A DNA stretch of 44,289 bases from Ignavibacteriales bacterium (GTDB lineage Bacteria > Bacteroidota > Ignavibacteria > UBA10030), in contig JACPSI010000038.1 of the NCBI GenBank assembly GCA_016193365.1, forward strand, positions 1 through 44,289. Direction: 5' to 3'. The notes under the pieces are model-generated. The model searched no databases. It saw nothing but the letters and a program-made list of their open reading frames with translations, and was not told the origin of the DNA. Below, piece after piece: positions 36,083 to 42,129 of this stretch. Each line of letters starts with the position of its first letter. Positions within the stretch are counted from its first letter, which is position 1. Both the position numbers and the translations under genes were made by a program.

Positions 36083-37453
36083 ATGAAAACTGTCCTCGTC
36101 GTCGACGATGAAAAAAGCGTGCGTGACTCGCTGAAGATGATCCTTGAGTATGACCATTTCGGCGTTGAGTTCGCCGAAAATGGTGAAACCGCGCTAAAAA
36201 CACTTGCAGCGATGCCGGTCGACGTTGTTCTCCTTGATGTCAAAATGGCGGGCATGGACGGCATTGAAGTCTTGCAGAAGATTCGGGAAAAAAACGCCAA
36301 CCTTCCGGTCGTTATGATCTCCGGCCACGGGACGATTGAGACGGCTGTCGAAGCGACGAAACTCGGTGCGTTCGATTTTTTGTCGAAGCCGCTGGACCGC
36401 GACAAGCTGCTTGTGACAGTTCGCAACGCGCTTCAGCAGGCAAAACTCTCCGAAGATTTCCGAAAGCTCCAGGAGACAGTTGAAGGCAGGCTGCAAATAC
36501 TCGGCGAAAGCGCTAACATCAAGCAAGTTCTTGAAGTCGTTGAGCGCGTTGCTCCGACCGAGGCTCGTGTACTCATTACGGGAGAAAACGGGACCGGGAA
36601 GGAACTTGTTGCGCGTGCGATTTTTCGGAAAAGCAAGAGAGCTCCAAAGGCGTTTGTCGAAGTCAACTGTGCTGCAATTCCATCAGAACTTATCGAATCA
36701 GAGTTGTTCGGCCATGAAAAAGGCTCTTTTACAGGGGCTACGTCCCAGCGCATCGGGAAGTTTGAACAGGCGGACGTGGGTACGCTGTTCCTGGACGAGA
36801 TTGGAGACATGAGCCTCCAGGCGCAAGCAAAAGTCCTGCGTGCGCTGGAGGAGGGGAGAGTTGAACGGGTTGGAGGGAACAAACTCATTTCGGTGGACGT
36901 GCGCGTCATTGCCGCAACGAATAAGAACCTCGAAGAGGAGATTCGCAGAGGAAATTTTCGGAACGACCTGTACCACAGGCTCAATGTTATTCCCATCCAT
37001 ATCCCTCCGTTACGCGAGCGCAGGAACGACATCCCGATTCTCGTACACTCTTTTATCGATGAAGTATGTTCGCGGAACGGCCTCGCAAAAAAAACGATAA
37101 CTGAAGAAGGCCTACAGGACCTTCGAAAGCGTGATTGGCCGGGAAATGTCCGCGAGCTCAAAAACGCCGTGGAGCGCCTCGTCATTTTGTCCCCTGGGAC
37201 CATGATCGATGTGAACCTGTTTGAAGCTCCCGCAGGCTTTGGCAAAAACGCTTCTGACGACATCTTGAACGTGGGTGGAACTTTTCAGGAATTCAAAGAA
37301 CGAGCCGAAGCTGCGTTTATCAAGCGGCAGCTCGAGCTTCATCGATGGAACATCTCAAAAACCGCTGAGGCACTGGATATTCAACGGAGTCACCTCTATA
37401 CAAAAATGAAGCGCTACGGTTTGATGAAAGAAGGAGACAGGGCTGAGGAGTGA
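36083..37453 (+). CDS. NtrC-family sigma-54-dependent response regulator
   Basis: A 456-residue regulator with a receiver at 1-120 (Asp52 in LLDVKMAG, Lys in SKPLD), a AAA+ domain at about 138-370 and a Fis-type helix-turn-helix near the C-terminus (NISKTAEALDIQRSHLYTKMKRYG). Walker A is GENGTGKE (167-174), the sigma-54 contact loop is GSFTGA (214-219), and Walker B is TLFLDE. All key residues are intact, so it should activate sigma-54 promoters. It is the last large gene of the plus-strand series; its kinase is not in the window. Confidence 0.95.
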   Translation: MKTVLVVDDEKSVRDSLKMILEYDHFGVEFAENGETALKTLAAMPVDVVLLDVKMAGMDGIEVLQKIREKNANLPVVMISGHGTIETAVEATKLGAFDFLSKPLDRDKLLVTVRNALQQAKLSEDFRKLQETVEGRLQILGESANIKQVLEVVERVAPTEARVLITGENGTGKELVARAIFRKSKRAPKAFVEVNCAAIPSELIESELFGHEKGSFTGATSQRIGKFEQADVGTLFLDEIGDMSLQAQAKVLRALEEGRVERVGGNKLISVDVRVIAATNKNLEEEIRRGNFRNDLYHRLNVIPIHIPPLRERRNDIPILVHSFIDEVCSRNGLAKKTITEEGLQDLRKRDWPGNVRELKNAVERLVILSPGTMIDVNLFEAPAGFGKNASDDILNVGGTFQEFKERAEAAFIKRQLELHRWNISKTAEALDIQRSHLYTKMKRYGLMKEGDRAEE

Positions 37454-37461
37454 ACTAATTG

Positions 37462-37489
37462 CGGAATGTTGAATGGAGAATGAGGATTG
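37462..37489. repeat. Heptamer tandem repeat (NNGAATG), four units
   Basis: CGGAATG, TTGAATG, GAGAATG, AGGATTG in perfect 7-base register, starting nine bases after the stop of the NtrC-type gene. A near-identical array with the same order of variants lies at 6043-6071. Confidence 0.55.
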
Positions 37490-37524
37490 AACAGTTGGCT
37501 TGTTGAAACGATATAGCTTTGACA

Positions 37525-37671
37525 ATGAAAAACATAAACAACAGACAGAAAATGATTATCAAGCCGAGAGAGAACGTTCAGAAGTTCTTGCGGGAGGCGG
37601 AGAAGCTCAACAGGTCGGTTCGACAGAACGCCGAGAAGAGGGCGCGAAGGCGAAGAACCAAGCCGCAATGA
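37525..37671 (+). CDS. Candidate small basic protein, 48 residues
   Basis: An open frame from ATG at 37525 to TGA at 37671 encodes a 48-residue protein rich in Lys, Arg, Asn and Gln (begins MKNINNRQKMIIKPRENVQK, ends RRRRTKPQ). A central amphipathic helix and a strongly basic tail suggest nucleic acid or ribosome binding. The stop abuts the rlmB stop exactly (37671/37672), as expected for real convergent genes. TAGCTTTG at 37514-37521 matches the Bacteroidota -7 promoter consensus but lies so close that Met10 (37552) could be the true start. No Shine-Dalgarno is evident. No family recognised. Confidence 0.5.
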   Translation: MKNINNRQKMIIKPRENVQKFLREAEKLNRSVRQNAEKRARRRRTKPQ

Positions 37672-38415
37672 TCAGTTCGCCTGTGCGTGTCTTTGCCGTG
37701 CAACTTCATACATCACGAACCCACCAGCCACTGAAGCGTTCAACGATTCAATCTTTCCGAAAAGCGGGATCCGCACGACAAAATCACAACGCTCTTTCAC
37801 AAGCCGACGCATTCCCTTTCCCTCGTTTCCAACTACTATACCGATAGGCCCTTTGTAGTCGACGTCGAAGTAGACCTTTTCGCCGCTCGTATCGGCGCCG
37901 ACGATCCAGACGTTGTTCTGTTTGAGTTGCTCAAGAGTTTGAACGATGTTTGAAACACGAGCAACAGAAACATGAGCAATCGCCCCGGCAGAAGTTTTCA
38001 TGACCGTTTCGTTGACCGTGGCCGCATGATGCCTGGGGATCACAACTCCGTGGATCCCTGCGCACTCACCGGTTCGAATGAGGGCGCCTACATTGTGCGG
38101 GTCCTCGATTTCATCCAGAATGAGAAGGAACGGCGCCTCATTTCTTTTCCTGGCGATTTCGAGGATGTCTTCGACTTCAACGTATGGTATCGGGCTGACG
38201 AGCGCCAGTACGCCTTGAGTGAGTTGATCCCCGGCGATCTCCCGAAACTTTTCCTTCGCAGCCTGAGTAATCGGAATACCGACTTGCTTTGCAGCTTTAT
38301 AAATGCTGTCGATTCCGCCTCCGTGAGTTCCATACTGCACGAGGATTTTTTCGATAGGCTGGCCGGCTTTGAGCGCCTCGAGCACAGGACGTCGTCCAAC
38401 AATGATGTCGGCCAT
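37672..38415 (-). CDS. rlmB: 23S rRNA 2'-O-methyltransferase RlmB (SpoU/TrmH family)
   Basis: A 247-residue SPOUT-family RNA methyltransferase, expected to methylate G2251 (E. coli numbering) of 23S rRNA. The N-terminal L30e-like domain starts IIVGRRPVLEAL. The trefoil-knot motifs are LILDEIEDPHNVGALIRTGECAG (motif 1), VVGNEGKGM (motif 2) and IPLFGKIESLNASVAGG (motif 3). Other TrmH-type targets are possible but the N-terminal extension favours RlmB. ATG at 38413-38415, 14 bases after the glutaredoxin-like gene. Confidence 0.92.
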   Translation of the reverse strand: MADIIVGRRPVLEALKAGQPIEKILVQYGTHGGGIDSIYKAAKQVGIPITQAAKEKFREIAGDQLTQGVLALVSPIPYVEVEDILEIARKRNEAPFLLILDEIEDPHNVGALIRTGECAGIHGVVIPRHHAATVNETVMKTSAGAIAHVSVARVSNIVQTLEQLKQNNVWIVGADTSGEKVYFDVDYKGPIGIVVGNEGKGMRRLVKERCDFVVRIPLFGKIESLNASVAGGFVMYEVARQRHAQAN

Positions 38416-38429
38416 TGATGACCAGGTGA

Positions 38430-38861
38430 TTATACGGAAGGTTGGCGGTCCCGCCTTAATTCGCGCCTTTCAAGCACCATCCCAACGCCGAAGACAACGA
38501 TCCCGCCCAGAAAGAAATACAGGTCTGTCCACATGTCGCCCATCAACCCATACATTAAACCGAGCGCAACAGTGAGAAAACCGAGCGCTTCAAGGGTTTT
38601 TCCGAGATAGAAAAGGCGTGTAGGCGGTTTGAGCTCCTTCAGAAATGCCCTGAGATCGTCTTCCAGAATTGTTCCAGAAAACTGTTTGTCCTGAATGATC
38701 ACTACGGGAATCGCCATAAAAAATTCTTTGTATCTCGGATGTTCCTCTGTAAGCATCGTTTCATTCACATCGAAAAAGAATTCCTTCTTCAGTCGCTTGA
38801 TCACGTTTCGAGCATTGTCGCAGAGTTTGCAGTCATCCTTTGAATAGAATGCAACGGTCAT
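38430..38861 (-). CDS. Glutaredoxin-like domain with C-terminal membrane anchor
   Basis: A 143-residue protein. Residues 1-78 form a short thioredoxin fold of the glutaredoxin-2/DUF836 type with CKLC at residues 11-14 and the cis-Pro in AIPVVII. The rest carries two hydrophobic segments (about 90-107 and 111-130) with a basic C-terminal end, so the domain would be tethered to the inner membrane with the thiol site in the cytoplasm. Redox partner unknown. It overlaps the lgt stop by four bases, so it may be translated together with Lgt. Confidence 0.8.
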   Translation of the reverse strand: MTVAFYSKDDCKLCDNARNVIKRLKKEFFFDVNETMLTEEHPRYKEFFMAIPVVIIQDKQFSGTILEDDLRAFLKELKPPTRLFYLGKTLEALGFLTVALGLMYGLMGDMWTDLYFFLGGIVVFGVGMVLERRELRRDRQPSV

Positions 38862-39880
38862 GCAGTCTCGCTGTCTCTTGCCTTCGAGAGCCTATACCAT
38901 CCCAGCGCGCCGACAGCGACAAGCAGGACAGCGATGAGCTGTGCCTCGCTCAGACCAAGTGCAATGCGCGGGTTAATGCGGAAAAACTCGATCACAAAAC
39001 GCTCAAGTCCCGCAAAAAGAAGATACATCATGAAAAGCTTCCCGTCGGCGGTTGCTTTCGATCTTCTTGACCAGAGGAACCAGAAAATGAGTGCGCAAAG
39101 GATGAGCTCGTACACCGGAGTGGGATGGCAGGGCGTAGTGTCGGGGACAATGCCGTTGGGAAATTGCGATGTTATCTCCGGAAACGGCTTAAACGCTTCG
39201 GAAGGCGGAAATGTACCACGGGAATAATCCGTTCCCCATGGAAGAGTTGTCGGAAATCCATAGTCTCCGTCGCCGGCGAGATGACAACCAATGCGCGCAA
39301 TGCCGTAGCCGATGATCAGCCCCGGTGAGGCGGCGTCGGCGACCGCCAGGAACGGAACACCGGCCTTTCGTGTCGTAAGGTAAATAGCCAGCGTGGCCAG
39401 AAGAAAACCTCCGTAGAACGTCAGCCCGCCGGGAGAAAATGCAGTGTCGAACGGGCGCTGCGAGAATTCCGTGAGATGTTCCAGGACATACAGTGTCTTC
39501 GAACCCACAACGCCAAACGTGAGTGCAAGCAACGTGACAGCGTTGGCGAGGTCAAAGCTTCCCTTCGCCTGTTTCCGGAAAAGAAAAAATCCGGCTGCAA
39601 CGACCGCAAGGGTAACAATAGTGTGGAGGGTTGATCCAAAAGCAAACTGCAGAAGTGTGTCAAGCCCCCGCTGAAATCCAAACGTCGCAAGAAAGGATAC
39701 GACAAGCGCAACAAAAAGCCCTTTCGTAAAGTACACAAAGGAATCTGTGACGTCGACGTTCAGCTGTTTTCGTTTGAGTTCAGCGGAAAGCAGCGAGCTC
39801 GCCACGATGAAGCCGACCGCCAGCATCAGGCCGTAGCCGTAGACAGGAATACCGCCGATTTCAAATAATCTTGGATACAT
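38858..39880 (-). CDS. lgt: Prolipoprotein diacylglyceryl transferase, enlarged form
   Basis: A 340-residue polytopic inner-membrane enzyme that transfers diacylglycerol to the Cys of prolipoproteins. The N-terminus (LFEIGGIPVYGYGLMLAVGF) and the signature GYGIARIGCHLAGDGDYG mark Lgt; the latter is the variant found in this group of bacteria, in place of GRIGNFINGE. C-terminal PTPVYEL and RFVIEFFR complete the family. It is about 50-70 residues longer than usual, because residues near 50-115 add two extra hydrophobic segments before the standard second helix. Two bases separate its start from the next gene's stop. Confidence 0.9.
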   Translation of the reverse strand: MYPRLFEIGGIPVYGYGLMLAVGFIVASSLLSAELKRKQLNVDVTDSFVYFTKGLFVALVVSFLATFGFQRGLDTLLQFAFGSTLHTIVTLAVVAAGFFLFRKQAKGSFDLANAVTLLALTFGVVGSKTLYVLEHLTEFSQRPFDTAFSPGGLTFYGGFLLATLAIYLTTRKAGVPFLAVADAASPGLIIGYGIARIGCHLAGDGDYGFPTTLPWGTDYSRGTFPPSEAFKPFPEITSQFPNGIVPDTTPCHPTPVYELILCALIFWFLWSRRSKATADGKLFMMYLLFAGLERFVIEFFRINPRIALGLSEAQLIAVLLVAVGALGWYRLSKARDSETA

Positions 39881-39881
39881 G

Positions 39882-40283
39882 TCAGGAAAGCATCAAGGGT
39901 TCGGTGGATACAAGAACGATGGGATTTTTTGGGCTTTCAAGGAGGCGCACGCGTTCAGGCGAAACAGCCAAACGAAACGCATTCGTTGTGCCGTCGAGTT
40001 TCTTCACGACCAGGGTATAAGCTCCGTTCAAGTCTGAGTACTCCCTCTTTCCATGTGCTGCGCCCGTTCCCGGCATCAGCGATGAAGGTGCGTTCAAGCC
40101 AGCAATGTTGAAGTGAAGCGTATTCCCTTCCACAGTATCCTCGAGCAAAATCTCATAGTTGAAGCTAACAAACTCCTGAATCGTCCGAAAGAGAAAAACG
40201 AGCTTTCGCTCTTTCGTCTGCCTGTCTTCATGGTAAAAAATATTGAGCCGATATTCCGCCTCAGGTTTTTTCCTTCTTGCCAT
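39882..40283 (-). CDS. Protein of unknown function between lgt and hisS
   Basis: A 133-residue protein I do not recognise. It starts with a basic patch (MARRKKPEAEYRL) and looks mainly beta-stranded (LNIFYHEDRQ, KLVFLFRTIQEFVSFNYEI, LHFNIAGLNAP, GAYTLVVKKLDG). There is no signal peptide, membrane segment or Cys. It overlaps the last base of the hisS stop and is followed by lgt after a single base, so it is clearly part of this unit and is likely a real gene. Confidence 0.7.
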   Translation of the reverse strand: MARRKKPEAEYRLNIFYHEDRQTKERKLVFLFRTIQEFVSFNYEILLEDTVEGNTLHFNIAGLNAPSSLMPGTGAAHGKREYSDLNGAYTLVVKKLDGTTNAFRLAVSPERVRLLESPKNPIVLVSTEPLMLS

Positions 40284-41530
40284 CAGAGAACAGAATCGAG
40301 ACGGTCGAAGGAAATCGGGCTTTCTTCCCCGGTTGCCATGTTCTTCAGTTTGGCCGAGCGGCTTTTCAGCTCTTCCTCACCGATAACAACAACAAATTTG
40401 GCATGAAGTCGGTTTGCTTCCCGCATCTGAGCCTTTACGCTTCGATTCAGGTAATCGAGTTCAGCTGAAATACCACGCATTCGAAGCTCGCAGGATTTCA
40501 GGAAGGCCCATTCCCGGGATTTATCGTCCATGCCGACAAAGAAAACTACCGGGCCAGCCTCTTGGAACTTGTCTTTCCCGAGCTTCTCAAGTGTAATAAG
40601 GACGCGCTCGATGCCGGCCGCGAACCCAACCCCGGGTGTTGATTTACCTCCAAGCTCCTCCACCAGGAGGTCGTATCGTCCGCCTCCGGCCAAAGCATCC
40701 TGAGACCCCAGGTGCGAAGTAGTGATTTCAAACGCAGTTTTCGTGTAGTAATCAAGCCCCCGGACCAACCTCCCATCGACGATATGCGGGATGTTGAGGT
40801 GGTTTAAGAGAGTTTGGACGCTCGCAAAGTGGTCCCGGCACTCATCGCACAGGTGGTCTTTCATCAAGGGAATCGAAGCGGTGAGTTTCTGGTCACGCTC
40901 ATCCTTTGAATCCAAAACGCGCAGAGGGTTTTGCTCAAGGCGAGCCTGGCTTTCGGGCGAAAGTTTGCTTTGGATTTTCAGGAGCTCTTCCTGCAAGAGC
41001 TTTTTGTAGCGCGGGCGACATTTTTCACAGCCGACGGAGTTTAACTTCAGGGACGTTTCTGAAACGCCCAGCTGCTTATAAACCTGGAGGGGAAGCATAA
41101 TGGCTTCGACGTCGAGTGTCGGTGAAGAAGATCCCAGTGCTTCTGCCCCGAACTGATGAAACTGCCTCAGACGGCCCGCCTGCGGTCGCTCCTGTCGAAA
41201 CATCGGCCCCAGGTAGTAGACTTTGGTCAGCGGCGCTGCCTCACCGAGATTATTCTGGATATAAGCGCGGACTGTCGTGGCAGTGCCTTCGGGCCGAAGC
41301 GTAATACTTTCCTCGCTCCGGTCGAGAAAGGTATACATTTCTTTGCTCACGATGTCCGTCAGCTCACCGATGCTGCGGGCAAAAAGCGACGTTTGCTCGA
41401 AGATGGGCGTCCGTATTTCCCGGTAACTAAAATCGGCCATAACTCTTCGAATGACGCTCTCGACGTGCTGCCACCGTGCGGTTTCGCCCGGGAGGATGTC
41501 TCTTGTTCCCTTTATGGATCGATACTTCAA
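40283..41530 (-). CDS. hisS: Histidine-tRNA ligase
   Basis: A 415-residue class II aminoacyl-tRNA synthetase. It starts with IKGTRDILPGE; motif 2 lies in TLRPEGTATTVRAYIQN and MFRQERPQAGRLRQFHQFG; the histidine-specific loops are LVRGLDYYTKTAFEI and ALAGGGRYDLLVEELGG, and motif 3 is GVGFAAGIERVL. The C-terminal anticodon-binding domain ends the protein. ATG at 41528-41530. It is separated from the ptsN-like gene by 60 bases without a clear signal. Confidence 0.97.
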   Translation of the reverse strand: MKYRSIKGTRDILPGETARWQHVESVIRRVMADFSYREIRTPIFEQTSLFARSIGELTDIVSKEMYTFLDRSEESITLRPEGTATTVRAYIQNNLGEAAPLTKVYYLGPMFRQERPQAGRLRQFHQFGAEALGSSSPTLDVEAIMLPLQVYKQLGVSETSLKLNSVGCEKCRPRYKKLLQEELLKIQSKLSPESQARLEQNPLRVLDSKDERDQKLTASIPLMKDHLCDECRDHFASVQTLLNHLNIPHIVDGRLVRGLDYYTKTAFEITTSHLGSQDALAGGGRYDLLVEELGGKSTPGVGFAAGIERVLITLEKLGKDKFQEAGPVVFFVGMDDKSREWAFLKSCELRMRGISAELDYLNRSVKAQMREANRLHAKFVVVIGEEELKSRSAKLKNMATGEESPISFDRLDSVL

Positions 41531-41590
41531 GGAATTGCCTTCAGCAGCTTTTTGAAAGGAGCGGAGCTTGTTGAAAAATTTGAGGGAAGG

Positions 41591-42061
41591 TCAAACTTCA
41601 AATTGGGAGGATTCCTCTTTGCGAAAAATCTCAAGAATTTCGGCCGGTGTTTTCGCTTCGAGAAGCTTGTTCCGAAATTCCTCCTTGTTCATCAACCTCG
41701 AGATGCGGCTCAAGAGCTTGATATGCGGTCCGACCATGTTGTCGCGGCCGACAAGAAGAAAAACGATTCTGACGGGCTGTTCGTCCAGCGATTGATAGTT
41801 GATCGGCTGGGCAGTCACGGCGAACGCGGCAACGATATCGTTGACAGAATCCGTCTTGCCGTGAGGAATGGCAAACCCCGACCCCACACCCGTCGACATG
41901 ATTTTCTCACGGTCGAAAATGGCCGTGCGCAGTTTTTCCTTGTCAATGACTTTTTCCTGAGACGCCGCCAGGTCGATCATGGCGTTGATGATTTCTTCCT
42001 TTGTCGAGCCAGGAAGGTTCGTCCGGATGACGTTCTCATTAAGGATATCGGTAATCTTCAT
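41591..42061 (-). CDS. PTS IIA (PtsN/fructose-type) domain protein
   Basis: A 156-residue stand-alone EIIA domain. The phosphorylatable His67 is in the signature GFAIPHGKTDSV. NYQSLDEQPVRIVFLLVG and the LLSRISRLMNKEEFRNKLLEA tail match the family. Stand-alone forms usually act in regulation (as in PtsN) rather than sugar uptake; no EI, HPr or IIBC is in the window. ATG at 42059-42061. Confidence 0.92.
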   Translation of the reverse strand: MKITDILNENVIRTNLPGSTKEEIINAMIDLAASQEKVIDKEKLRTAIFDREKIMSTGVGSGFAIPHGKTDSVNDIVAAFAVTAQPINYQSLDEQPVRIVFLLVGRDNMVGPHIKLLSRISRLMNKEEFRNKLLEAKTPAEILEIFRKEESSQFEV

Positions 42062-42129
42062 ACGTTCTCATGTTGTCGGTTCAGGGCGGATAAAAAGGTA
42101 GTCGAAAAACTGTAAAGATTCCATCGAAA

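Noticed and set aside
36433-37263. 276-residue minus-strand open frame
   Set aside because: Antisense to the AAA+ domain of the NtrC-type regulator; Ser/Arg-rich mirror composition.
37500-37847. 115-residue plus-strand open frame
   Set aside because: It runs into rlmB on the opposite strand and is in a different frame from the more natural 48-residue frame at 37525.
41156-42115. 319-residue plus-strand open frame
   Set aside because: Antisense to hisS and the ptsN-like gene, both clearly coding.
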